From positions 5,374,001-5,438,000 of the forward strand of contig JAKSXM010000263.1 in assembly GCA_022575985.1 (NCBI GenBank): a DNA stretch of 64,000 nucleotides, written 5' to 3'. Of the stretch, positions 23,401 to 33,001 are shown piece by piece. The DNA is from Anagrus nilaparvatae (lineage: Eukaryota > Arthropoda > Insecta > Hymenoptera > Mymaridae). The notes beneath the pieces are model-generated. The model ran no database searches and was not told the origin of the DNA. It was given only the letters and a program-made list of their open reading frames with translations. A program made the position numbers and the translations under genes. Within the stretch, counting starts at the first letter, position 1. Every line of letters starts with the position of its first letter.

Positions 23401-23705
23401 ATTGGTGCGATAGAATTAAAATGTTAGACGATCTTCGCGAACTGGTAATCAAACACATAGACAATGCACGCGAAAAGCAGAAAGAATCTTACGATGTAGG
23501 CCGTAAAGATGTTCGGTTCGAAGTTGGCGACTCCGTGCTGAGGACTTCTCACCCTCAGTCGGACGCCTCACGTAAATTTTCAGCAAAATTAGCGCCAAGG
23601 AAGGATGAACCGGTTGAAATCACCAAGGCCTTGTCACCTACGGTATATGACGTGGAGACGTTGGATGGACGACAACTCAGTAAGGTGCACCTCAGTTGGA
23701 AGTAA
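20361..23705 (+). pseudogene. pol: Ty3/gypsy Pol: protease, RT, RNase H, integrase (one stop)
   Basis: Pol is in the -1 frame relative to the nucleocapsid and overlaps it by ~110 bases, the usual gag-pol arrangement; no clear slippery site was seen. The protease has CDPGS at ~20727-20741 (Asp in the DTG/DSG position) and the ILGMD flap strand. RT shows WRVCIDYRPVNA, LTFGLTNAPATW and the catalytic YFDD box at 21660-21671. RNase H shows TDASNFAIGG and ITDHSSLK. Integrase has the HX..HX..CX2C zinc module at ~22680-22815 and a complete DD35E triad (SADCMEF, LTDNGKEF, HPQSNPTERSN). A single TAG at 21456 interrupts RT between ARR... and ISVLDLK; the frame is otherwise open from start to stop, so the copy is only lightly damaged. 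Confidence 0.95.
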
Positions 23706-23751
23706 TAGCGCTCCCTCCTCTTCAGTTGGAAGTAATAGCGCCACCTCCTGC
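23692..23751 (+). repeat. Tandem 30 bp duplication across the pol stop
   Basis: The 20-mer TCAGTTGGAAGTAATAGCGC occurs at 23692 and again at 23722. The 30 bp unit contains the pol stop codon (TAA at 23703) and is a multiple of three, so it keeps the downstream frame. It lies at the pol/ORF3 junction. Confidence 0.9.
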
Positions 23752-23782
23752 ACAGATTTAACCTGTCCAGCAGGATCGCGAA

Positions 23783-24367
23783 TTGTTGGGGGGAGAACGT
23801 TACGTGCCCGTAATTCGGCACTTTGAACCTTCACGATGGTCCCTAGAGTCCTTCCCCTTTGTACCATTCTATAGACCGGTACGTTGGCGAGGAGTAATGT
23901 TTGGTGGGTTAAAAGAAATTAGGACCGATCTGTGGGACCCACCTGAATTTGCGTGTTTTAATTGTTGGGAGAGAACGTGCCCTGGCCGTCGTAATTGTAG
24001 AGTAACTGTGAAAAGATTATGCTGTCACAATTGCGGCAGAGAGGGAGTGACTTTACGTTCTTGTCCCCGGTGTTCTGAGGCCCACAACCAATACCTCGAG
24101 GAGCTCCGGAGACAAGAAATACAAGTGGCTCCCCCGGAGCCCGCGGTTATTGATGATGATGCTCAGTTGGCAGTAGCAGGGGGGGAGATAGACCCAGAAA
24201 CTCCGGTATTCCCTCCCCTTCAGGGAGAGGATGACCAATTTTTGAATGAAGAGGGTTGGGCAGAGGACCCTGAACGTATAGAGCTAGAAAATCGCGTGCG
24301 CGCCGTAGCACACGACCTAGCCAGTCTACGGTGGCAGGAGCGAGACGCTCCTGCTGCTATCGAATGA
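23783..24367 (+). CDS. Third ORF of the Ty3/gypsy element with Cys-rich knuckles
   Basis: A 195-codon frame follows pol in the -1 frame. Upstream of 23783 the same frame reads on through the 30 bp duplication (LEVIAPPPAQI) but is cut by a TAA at 23759, so the true start is unclear; no ATG stands before the conserved-looking part. Residues ~55-100 hold two Cys clusters, CFNCWERTCPGRRNC and CCHNCGREGVTLRSCPRC, which look like zinc knuckles without the usual His. The C-terminal half is very acidic (Asp/Glu/Pro). No signal peptide or membrane segment is present, so it is not an envelope protein. Function unknown; an RNA- or DNA-binding accessory protein is a guess. Confidence 0.6.
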   Translation: MLGGERYVPVIRHFEPSRWSLESFPFVPFYRPVRWRGVMFGGLKEIRTDLWDPPEFACFNCWERTCPGRRNCRVTVKRLCCHNCGREGVTLRSCPRCSEAHNQYLEELRRQEIQVAPPEPAVIDDDAQLAVAGGEIDPETPVFPPLQGEDDQFLNEEGWAEDPERIELENRVRAVAHDLASLRWQERDAPAAIE

Positions 24368-24929
24368 GATTTTCAATCCCATATAATCGCGCAGCACATA
24401 AGTTTTTTATAGCTATTTTACTTATCTTTAATTATTTTGTATTAATTTTTAGTTTTTTGTATTTAAAATAACGTATGGCGCCAGGACGCCAAATTACTAC
24501 AATCATTGAAAAAAAACTCTTGTAATTAATTTCTCTTTTTTTGTTTTATTTAAATTCGGCGAAAAATTAACGCCAATAACTTTTGTTTTTTATAATCATT
24601 TTTTTTTTTGGTACTATAATTGTAAGAATAAAACCTTATTGTATAATAATAAAAAAAAAAATTTTGAACTTAAACTCTCCTTCCTTTCCTATACTTATAA
24701 TAAATTGTGGCGTATGCCAAAAACAATTTCCTTTGTGTTGTTAATTAAGCTTATATCTTCAAGTATCCAGAAAACCACTGGATGGTAAGTAAAGTTCACT
24801 AGCGTTCGTGTTCACTTTAGAGCCACTCTATTCTTAGTCACAATAACTACTCAATACCAGGCGTAGGAGTTAGTCAGGACTGATAGTCGGTCCGTAGAAC
24901 CCCTACGTACCGTTTACGGGGGGGAATAT
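24368..24929 (+). other. 3' untranslated part of the retrotransposon and polypurine tract
   Basis: No gene. It is AT-rich with poly-T and poly-A runs. It ends at the polypurine tract (24917-24926, GGGGGGG followed by AA), directly before the 3' LTR tip TGTAGC at 24930, where plus-strand DNA synthesis would be primed. Confidence 0.6.
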
Positions 24930-24943
24930 TGTAGCATGGTAAA

Positions 24944-27566
24944 GGGTATAGCGGGTTAAGATAAGTGAAATGCCCCTGTCCTTGGATTTTCAAACTAACT
25001 GTTTTAAAAGTTTTTGGCGGTAAAAAAAATGTGGTGACCGTTGCCCGTTTGTCCATCTACCCCTCCCCACCACCAAAATGGCCAAAAAACGTCCAAAAAC
25101 CTGTTCTTTTGGTTATAATTTTTTTTCTCTGGAACGACATTGCCAAAAACCTTGAAAATTGGCCACAGCGGTCCCATTGCATATATTTTTCACCAAAAAA
25201 ATTTTCGGACCCCTGCGACCACTTTAGACCACCAAAAATTAAATTCAAAAATTTCAAAAATCAATTATTTTACAGAATTAAATATTGGGAAGGGGGCTGC
25301 ACAAAATTTTATTTCAAATTATTTTTTCTAACATAAAAACACAATTTTTCTAAAAGGTTTTAGACCTCTAGACCCGGTGCGACCCAGTGAAAATTCCAAA
25401 AAACTCGTTTTTTTATCGTTTTTTTACCGTTTTCTCGACGATATCGCATGGAAAATCCAATGCATTCATGTTAAATTAAAAAAATTATTTGTATTTTGAA
25501 CGGAACTTAATAATAAGACCGATTAAAGACCTTTAAACCCATTTAGACCACATATTTTGCACTTCAAATTTCAATTTTTCAATATTTTTTCTCAATTATT
25601 TTGTTTTTTTTATAATTTTTTGACGGAATATCCCATATATAAAACTTTTTAGTTAAAGATATTATACTTTTGATCATATAACTTATTTTTTTATTTTTAG
25701 ACCCTTTAGACCCCATATTTTGAACGATGAAGTTCAAATTTTTGAATTTCTTTCGACTTTTCTTACTTTATTGCATAAAAATCCCATATATATAATTTTT
25801 TTAGTTGAATATTTTATATTTAAAAAAAAAAGATTTTCTTTTATTTTTTAGACCCTCAAACTCTACTTGTTTCTCTCAATATTACAAGTATTGTATTTCT
25901 TTTCTTAATAATTTTGGTTTTTTTATTATATTGTGTGGAATTACCTATATATAAACTTTTTGTAGATCAATATTTTATTAAAATTTATGCAATATTTTTT
26001 AGTCAATTAAAAATTTTTATATTTTTTTAGACCCTCAGACCCTTTGATTAAACTTCATAGCTTAATTCATTATATAATGTTCTTCTCGATTTTTTAAAAT
26101 TAAATTGCATTGAATAAACATTGATAAAAATAATTTTTATATATAATTTTTATATCTTTTTCTATTAAACAATAAATGATTATTGTTGCAATTGTCCCAA
26201 CGGTTGGCGGAGTGTAGGATGTTGCTCATATACAGATGCCCTTAAATATTATTTATCACATAGACGTTACCTTTCCAAAAGCATAAGACCTGCTGAAGTA
26301 TTGACTAATTTATTCGATTTGGATAACATATGCCCAGTTATAAACGAAAACAGCGATGAAGAATTAAAAAAACAATTATTTTTATCAATGTTTATTCAAT
26401 GCAATTTAATTTTAAAAAATCGAGAAGAACAGTATATAATGAATTAAGCTATGAAGTTTAATCAAAGGGTCTGAGGGTCTAAAAAAATATAAAAATTTTT
26501 AATTGACTAAAAAATATTGCATAAATTTTAATAAAATATTGATCTACAAAAAGTTTATATATAGGTAATTCCACACAATATAATAAAAAAACCAAAATTA
26601 TTAAGAAAAGAAATACAATACTTGTAATATTGAGAGAAACAAGTAGAGTTTGAGGGTCTAAAAAATTAAAGAAAATCTTTTTTTTTTAAATATAAAATAT
26701 TCAACTAAAAAAATTATATATATGGGATTTTTATGCAATAAAGTAAGAAAAGTCGAAAGAAATTCAAAAATTTGAACTTCATCGTTCAAAATATGGGGTC
26801 TAAAGGGTCTAAAAATAAAAAAATAAGTTATATGATCAAAAGTATAATATCTTTAACTAAAAAGTTTTATATATGGGATATTCCGTCAAAAAATTATAAA
26901 AAAAAACAAAATAATTGAGAAAAAATATTGAAAAATTGAAATTTGAAGTGCAAAATATGTGGTCTAAATGGGTTTAAAGGTCTTTAATCGGTCTTATTAT
27001 TAAGTTCCGTTCAAAATACAAATAATTTTTTTAATTTAACATGAATGCATTGGATTTTCCATGCGATATCGTCGAGAAAACGGTAAAAAAACGATAAAAA
27101 AACGAGTTTTTTGGAATTTTCACAGGGTCGCACCGGGTCTAGAGGTCTAAAACCTTTTAGAAAAATTGTGTTTTTATGTTAGAAAAAATAATTTGAAATA
27201 AAATTTTGTGCAGCCCCCTTCCCAATATTTAATTCTGTAAAATAATTGATTTTTGAAATTTTTGAATTTAATTTTTGGTGGTCTAAAGTGGTCGTAGGGG
27301 TCCGAAAATTTTTTTGGTGAAAAATATATGCAATGGGACCGCTGTGGCCAATTTTCAAGGTTTTTGGCAATGTCGTTCCAGAGAAAAAAAATTATAACCA
27401 AAAGAACAGGTTTTTGTACGTTTTTTGGCCATTTTGGTGGCGGGGAGGGGTAGATGGACAAACGGGCAACGGTTACCACATTTTTTTTACCGCCAAAAAC
27501 TTTTAAAACAGTTAGTTTGAAAATCCAAGGACAGGGGCATTTCACTTATCTTAACCCGACATACCC
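24944..27566. mobile_element. Spy-like fold-back transposon inserted between AAA and TTT
   Basis: 2,623 bp with arms of ~1.19 kb (24944-26137 and 26371-27566) beginning GGGTATAGCGGGTTAAGAT. The intact 5' LTR reads GGTAAATTTCC at this point; here the same bases are split as GGTAAA and TTTCC with nothing duplicated. Insertion exactly between AAA and TTT without target duplication is the documented behaviour of the Spy group of DNA transposons (related to PIF/Harbinger and ISL2EU). The unique centre encodes a transposase-tail-like Cys motif. The arms are T-rich/A-rich and otherwise non-coding. The open frames at 24965-25336 and 27174-27545 are mirror images in the arms. Confidence 0.85.
26169..26447 (+). 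pseudogene. Transposase C-terminal remnant in the Spy-like element
   Basis: A frame open for 92 codons spans the unique centre and runs into the right arm, ending in TAA at 26445. Near its start it reads YCCNCPNGWRSVGCCSYTDA, a Cys-rich motif of the form CxC-G-R-VGCCSH seen, as I recall, near the C-terminus of ISL2EU/Spy-type DDE transposases; here the His is replaced by Tyr. There is no catalytic triad, so the element cannot move itself. The last ~23 codons lie in the arm, so the antisense left arm carries the same 3' end. That implies the palindrome arose from the 3' end of a full transposon. Confidence 0.5.
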
Positions 27567-28963
27567 TTTCCATGCTCCATGAAAAATATGTATTTATTTT
27601 ATAAGAAAGAGAGCTTGGGCGAAGGTTGAGAAATATGTGTGTGTGTGTAAGCGCGGACCTATAAAGCGATACTTATCAGAGAGAGTAGTCCAATATCTTT
27701 CCGTCTTTCTTTCTCTTCCTTGTTTCTTTTCCTTTAGATTTGTCATGCGCGTGGTCTGCAGAAGCTATTATGGCCGATCGCATAGCATACGCATCGTGCT
27801 CTTAGTTTTTTTTGTAATCTCGATTTTTATAATTAATCGTATTTATTTTAATTAATTTTCAAAAGTAAATTAAAGAGTTTAGTAGTTAATATATATAATT
27901 CATTATAAATTTTGGCGTGACATTATCTATAAATATTGAAATTCTGGCGATAAGATTTGGATCGAACAAGTGGTGTGTTTCCATAAATAAAACGCACGTT
28001 TTTCAGTATAAAGAAACCTGGCTGCAACAAGAAGTCAACTCCAGTGTCTGGCGTCAACAATTTATTAATTAATACTAATATCTTGGCTTTTATTTGTTTT
28101 TTTTTTTTGGAAATTGGATTATATTATATTACTTGGACTTATTTGGATTTATTTCGATTTATTTCGTCTACAAGGATTAAGGTACCTTTTTGATTAATAG
28201 ATATTCAAGATATATTCTTTGGACTTTAATATTGTTTGGCGCAAAGAAGAAATTAGTCTTTCCTTTTTTTTCCCTTTATAAAAATCCTTTTATACGTATT
28301 TTGCTAGCTGCATTTATTATAAATTAGTTGTAATTATTTTATATCGCTATCGTTCTATCTCTCTCTCTCTCTCTCATTGAATTTAAATTATAATTCTTGT
28401 GAATCACTTGGACAGTGTTTCGCTATTTATTATTATCATTATTTTATATACATTAAGTATTTAAATTCACGGCGTGTAATAATTGTACCGACAATATCTT
28501 TTAAGTTGCGTAAGCGCCGCGTGTATTCGCGAATATTACTTTTGTTAATTTAGCTTTAAGATTTTGTATACATATTAGTCCTCACATAAATTCAATATTT
28601 TTATCAATAAATTTTATGCTGGTGAGCGACACTTAAATAATTATTGTATTTTCATTTCATAATTAATAACTTACCTTACCTTTGATTATTGTAAAATAAA
28701 TACGGGTAAGTTTCATAATTTAATACTCTTATTTCGATATTTTATTTAATCTCTAGTTTTCGCTCTAAGATCAGAACCTCCTGATCCCCGTTTAGTATAA
28801 GTGAATATATTCGTGCTATATTCTCTTATACGGACCCCCTCTGGAACTTGTCGAAAAAAAGGAGTCTAGATTATTTTAGTGAATTAATTGACCTTTTTCT
28901 TGACAAGACTCAAACTCTAAATTTTATTTATATAAGCTGGATGAGGAAAATTTCCACATTATA

Positions 28964-29480
28964 ATATACAGTTCAGGTCCAAATTTTATAAAATTCTAAT
29001 TTAAATCTACTTTTTCAAGTAGTTTTCATTTATTTAATCAGGCTTAATTCATTGCTTCAGATTTTTACCCATAAAAACATCTAGGATTTTATAAAGAGCC
29101 ATTACGATGAATTCCCAATAAACCTGTTCAAGTGATTACTGTTTTTTCTACTTCTTTATGATGAATACCAAATTGCATATTAATTTAAAACCAGCTTCTA
29201 AACAGGGTTCAACTTATGTGAACATAAAAGTTTATTGGAATTCATCGATATGGTTTATTACCAAGTTCTGGATTTTTTTAAAGTAAGAATCATGAGCCAT
29301 AAATTCATCCTGTTTGCATAATTGAAAATTATTTGATAAAAAAAATCCAAATTTTATAAAATTCTAATTTAAATCTAATTTATTAAGTAGTTTTCGTTTA
29401 TGTAAGCAGGCTTAATTCATTGCTTCTGATTCTCACCTATAACATCAAGGATTTTAGAAAGAGCTATTACAAGAATTAGC
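28964..29480. repeat. Two direct copies of an older repeat beside the 3' LTR
   Basis: The block ~28978-29115 (core AAATTTTATAAAATTCTAAT, later GGCTTAATTCATTGCTTC) recurs in the same direction at ~29345-29475. Between them, 29190-29358 matches ~13180-13347 on the other flank of the LTR element. This looks like an old repeat array interrupted by the retrotransposon. No coding sequence. Confidence 0.6.
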
Positions 29481-30066
29481 TATCCAGGGGCCCATTGGGT
29501 CCGATCAGAAGAAAATGAAATCTCACTGTACAAATCGATTCCCAGGGATAAAAATGGACTATAAGGGTAAAAAATGGGTTTAAAAAATATATGTTAAGAA
29601 TGCTTAATTATTTGAAAACCAAGTACTTTTTATACATACATACGTATGATTGAGAAAAATTTTTCTTTTTACCTGGACTACCTTAGCCAACATTATGGTA
29701 AAATTTAAGTAAATTTCATTATGAAAAAGTTGGTTTCCGGTCAATTTGAAAAATGCAACCACTTAAAATAAAACCGTAAGTGGCCCAAAATGAAAAATAA
29801 AATTAACAATATTTTTAAAACTTGAATAAATTAAAGTAAAATTAAAACTAAGTTAAGTCTTGCTGTTTCCTAATCACAAATTCATCTGAATTTCAACTTT
29901 GAACTTTTGGGGTTCACAAAATAAGGGTTCAGAGTTAAAATTCATTTGATTTCGTTATAATATTTCTAATAGATCTAATTTTATTATATAACTAAACTTT
30001 CGGCCCATAAATGTTGTGAGATGAAATTTTATGGCCTAAGCTAAGTAATAGTATATTAAGTATCAA
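29481..30066. repeat. Old repeat copy A (29801-30048) in a gene-free stretch
   Basis: No gene. The ~250 bp segment 29801-30048, ending in GATGAAATTTTATGGCCTAA, recurs in direct orientation at ~32303-32544. The two copies bracket the nested MITE/hAT/pogo cluster. The unit is probably part of the same family as the tandem array at 32160-32712. Confidence 0.6.
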
Positions 30067-30730
30067 GGGCGCAAGTTTTAGCACTAGCGTAAGCACTAGC
30101 ATTAGTGCTCGGCGAAGCTTAGAGTTCCGCGATATTTCGATATAATATCGATATCGTATCGATATCGTCTCGATTTTCAAGACAATACCAAGACAATACT
30201 GATGTCCTATTTTCGATACGATATCGATACCAAAGAGGTCGATATATTGGTGGTATTGGTATTGGTATTGGTTTAAAAAAAAATAATTTTTGTAATACAG
30301 TGGAACTTGTATAATTCGAACTTATGTAATTCGAAAACTTCTATAATTCGAAAAACCTGGTCGGTACGGCCCAGCTCCCATCTAAACAATGTTAAAAAAA
30401 CTTGCATAATTCGAAAGCAAAACTTGTATAAATCGAAATTTAAATCTTGAAATTTTTTGAATTATGCAAGTTTTATCAAAGTTTTATTTCGAATTACAAA
30501 AGTTTTTTTCAAAATATAAAATTCTCTTGCATAATCTAAACTTTCTATAACTAGTATATTCTTATTCCTTTGTTTATATTTATTTATTTTTATCTATTAT
30601 TATTATTATTTTGATATCTACTATTATTATTATTACATGTACCTATAAATAATTATTAAATATTTTTAATCCTCAGTTCGTAATAAGACTTTATTATAAG
30701 AACACGTATTCTAAACTGTAAGTAAGAGAT

Positions 30731-30844
30731 ACTAAAATACCGGGAAAGTATAAGTCTCTTAGTTTAAAAGAAAAAGCATTGATTATTATTGCTGAAGTAA
30801 AGAAGGGTGAAAAAAGTAAAGGTTTAATGGTTGGACACTTTTAA
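30731..30844 (+). pseudogene. Tigger transposase N-terminal helix-turn-helix fragment
   Basis: The frame reads GKYKSLSLKEKALIIIAEVK, the first helices of the psq-type DNA-binding domain of pogo/Tigger transposases, then ends at a TAA (30842) shortly after a deletion junction. The start codon is not obvious. The second helix-turn-helix (CENPB) is missing between this fragment and the next. Confidence 0.75.
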
Positions 30845-31200
30845 AAAAGATAACGAAATAATTTTTAAAAATATTTGTGGGGAAAGTGGTGAAGTGAATG
30901 TAGAAAAAGTTTCTGACTGGAAATCTTTATTAAAAGAAATGATTTCAGATAGAGACCCAAAAAATATTTTTAATGTTGATGAAGCAGGTTTATTTTTTCA
31001 ATGCAGGCCTGATAAAAGCTTAGCTTTCAAAAAAGGAAAAATGTACAGGAGGAAAACTTAATAGGCAACGTATAACACTATTAATTGGGGCAAACATGGA
31101 TGGATCAGAAAAGTTACCATTATTAATTATTGGAAAGGCAGATAATCCTCGTTGTTTTAAAAATAAAAAACGACCTTTTATTAAACTAAATATGTACTAG
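30831..31200 (+). pseudogene. Tigger transposase DDE domain, first half
   Basis: Two overlapping frames carry one ancestral reading: 30831-31061 with ICGESGEV, DWKSLL and NVDEAGLFF, and 31060-31200 with [20 protein letters not shown] and NPRCFKN. NVDEAGL holds the first catalytic Asp (usually N-A-D-E-T-G). A one-base shift separates the frames near 31055. The second and third catalytic Asp regions are deleted, so no activity is possible. Confidence 0.85.
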
Positions 31201-31522
31201 TTATTTACTGTTTAATTTTTAACATTTATATAATTCGAAATTTTTCAATTATTATGAAAAACTTGCATAGTTCGAAATTTTTCGAATTATGAAAAACCTG
31301 CATAATTCGAAAACTTGCATAATTCGAAACGAGAACCCGGTCCCATCCATTTCGAATTATACAAGTTCCACTGTATCTTTATTTAGAAAATATAATTATT
31401 TTTTACATAAAATATCACACAATTTAGATCTGGACCAAGCATTTAGGCACATGAGTTATATGACCAAATAAAAGTTTATATTCTTAGGGATGGTAAATAT
31501 TCATATAATGAATATCATATAT

Positions 31523-31699
31523 TCAAATATTTATCTTCCTTAGACCAGATGTGTTTCCATTTTTCATTTTTACATTTTTTTTATCTTTTTTATCACGACA
31601 TAAATTACAAATTCCGATTTTTTCACCAGTTTCATCTTTTGAGTACAACAAATACGATTTGTAAGTAAGTTTATTACCCCCAGTATTAATTTCAACCAT
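31523..31699 (-). pseudogene. hAT transposase BED zinc-finger remnant
   Basis: A 58-codon minus-strand frame begins with an ATG (31699-31697). It contains CNLCRDKK (CX2C) followed by KNGNTSGLRK, the arrangement of the BED DNA-binding finger at the N-terminus of hAT transposases. The His pair that should follow is lost because the frame leaves the family after LRK and stops at 31523. The catalytic RNase-H-like domain is deleted. This supports an internally deleted hAT copy and gives the element's coding direction (minus). Confidence 0.7.
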
Positions 31700-32159
31700 T
31701 GAACACTAAAAATTTTGGTAAACAAAAAGATAAACTATATTTGAAGTTACAAAAAACACATTGAGGTTACAATAAATTTAGATAAAAGAAAAATAAATAC
31801 ATTGAGGTCATGGATTTATTGATAAAAAATAATGAAAAAAAAGAATATCAGCATTTAAAAATTTTAAATTTCAAAATTCGATATTTCGATATTTACCAAT
31901 ACCGATACAATATTAAGCTCTGCAATACCAAGACCAATATGGCCCAGACTGATATTTTCAATACCAATATCGATATTAGTCAAAATATCGTATTGTCTTG
32001 GTATCGCGGAACTCTAGCGAAGCTGGGCACGAGTGATGTGTGTTCACGCTAGTGTCTAAAGTATTTCGCCCATGGTGCTTATATACAATATTTTTTGCCC
32101 ACCTAGGCGTAGAACGAGTGCAGAAATTTTTTTGCAAAGTTTTACGCCCGGGAGGGCAA

Positions 32160-32712
32160 AAAATTAAATTTCAGCAAAAGTATAAATTCCTAATAAATAT
32201 ATTATAACTTTTGAGCCATAAATGTTGTGAGATGAAATTTTATGGCCTAAGCTAAGTTAAATTTAATTTCAGCAAAAGTATATTTCAAAATACTGATATT
32301 GATTAAATTAACAATATTTTTAAAACTTTAATAAATTAAAGTATAATTAAAACTAAGTTAAGTCTTATTGTGGTTTCTTAATCTCACAAATTCATCTGAA
32401 TCTGAACTTTTGGGGTACAGAAAAAAAGGGTTTTGAGATTAAAATTTATTTAATTTCGTAATGGATCTGCTTTTATTATATAATTAAACATTCGGCCCAT
32501 AAATGTTGTTAGATGAAATTTTATGGCCTAAGCTAAGTAACATTTAATTTCAGCAAAAGTATAAATTCCTAATAAATATAATATAACTTTTGGGCCATAA
32601 ATGTTGTGAGATGAAATTATATGGCCTAAGCTAAGTAAAAATTTATTTCAGCAAAAGTATTAATTCCTAATAAATATGTTATAGTTTTTGGGCCATAAAT
32701 GTTGTGAGATAT
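32160..32712. repeat. Tandem/direct repeat cluster (GCCATAAATGTTGTGAGAT units)
   Basis: The core GCCATAAATGTTGTGAGATG occurs (with minor changes) at ~32214, ~32495, ~32595 and ~32690, alternating with TTTCAGCAAAAGTATAAATT. Two of the intervals are ~100 bp, and the first is longer because it includes the 32303-32544 copy of the flanking repeat. A further copy stands at ~30005. Non-coding; a short tandem array built from a dispersed element. Confidence 0.75.
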
Positions 32713-33001
32713 ACAGCTTTTTCACGTTGAGCTCACAGGCTGTACTTTAAATATAATTATCTTATATTATAACAATTTATTATCTTCAGAAACTGCTTAA
32801 CTTGCCAGGCCCCTAAATAACCAGTAAACGGCGTGAATTCAAATTGTATCAATAATTATCTATTATAAAAAAGTTAATGGGCTCTATGGAGATCGACATC
32901 TTGTGTCAACAGTTTATTAGCCAATCAAATTGCTTGTTTTCAAATTTCAAGTTTTCTATTTTTTTTTATAGGTTCTCATGAGTTATATAGTATTATAGCC
33001 T
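32713..33001. other. Gene-free interval
   Basis: Nothing recognisable apart from ordinary AT-rich sequence between the repeat cluster and the composite palindrome. Confidence 0.4.

Larger units (their letters stand above)
13458..28963 (+). mobile_element. Ty3/gypsy LTR retrotransposon with nested insertions
   Basis: Two direct ~1.4 kb LTRs (after subtraction of insertions) enclose gag, pol with the order protease-RT-RNase H-integrase, and a third ORF. This order identifies Ty3/gypsy. The LTR tips are TGTAGCATGG on the left and CCACATTATA on the right. Exact ends are uncertain by a few bases because ATAT/TATA sequence flanks both sides; a 4-5 bp A/T duplication is possible. The LTRs differ at about 2% of the first ~400 aligned bases by eye, so the insertion is not very old, although stop codons have entered gag and pol. 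Later insertions are a TTAA-flanked MITE in the 5' LTR and a Spy-like fold-back in the 3' LTR. Confidence 0.93.
24930..28963 (+). repeat. 3' LTR of the Ty3/gypsy element (interrupted by a fold-back)
   Basis: The first 14 bases (24930-24943) equal the first 14 bases of the 5' LTR. The copy then resumes at 27567 with TTTCCATGCTCC and runs to 28963. Joined, the two pieces match the 5' LTR minus its MITE. It lacks that MITE and so is the empty-site reference for it. A (CT)n run near 28355 is longer than in the 5' LTR. Confidence 0.92.
30296..31375 (+). mobile_element. pogo/Tigger-type element, internally deleted
   Basis: It begins CAGTGGAACTTGTATAATTC at 30298 and ends with the reverse complement at 31373, flanked by TA on both sides (30296-30297 and 31374-31375). 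Subterminal copies of ATAATTCGAA are repeated inward on both ends. TA duplication, CAGTGGAACY tip and a psq/CENPB/DDE coding order identify Tc1/mariner-type pogo/Tigger. Length 1,076 bp is about half of an autonomous copy; two coding segments are deleted. Confidence 0.93.
30112..32024. mobile_element. hAT element with 8 bp target duplication
   Basis: The element (30120-32016, 1,897 bp) has terminal inverted repeats TAGAGTTCCGCGATA at both ends and is flanked by GCGAAGCT at 30112-30119 and 32017-32024. An 8 bp duplication with short TIRs is the hAT signature. The subterminal regions are full of short repeats (GATATCGATA and TATTGGTATTGG words), as in many hAT elements where they bind the transposase. 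On the minus strand it keeps a BED-finger fragment. A pogo/Tigger copy is inserted at 30296. Confidence 0.93.
30067..32071. mobile_element. Small palindromic MITE, outer shell of a three-level nest
   Basis: The tips GGGCGCAAGTTTTAGCACTA (30067) and the reverse complement of GGGCGAAATACTTTAGACAC (ending 32071) pair. Without the inner insertion the element would be only ~105 bp, and nearly fully palindromic (CACTAGC...GCTAGTG). The hAT element sits close to its centre, at GCGAAGCT. No clear target duplication was found for the outer MITE. Confidence 0.7.

Noticed and set aside
24965..27545. Two 123-codon frames with equal sequence at 24965-25336 and 27174-27545
   Set aside because: They are the two arms of the Spy-like fold-back read on opposite strands. 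No domain is recognised and the frames are low in complexity.
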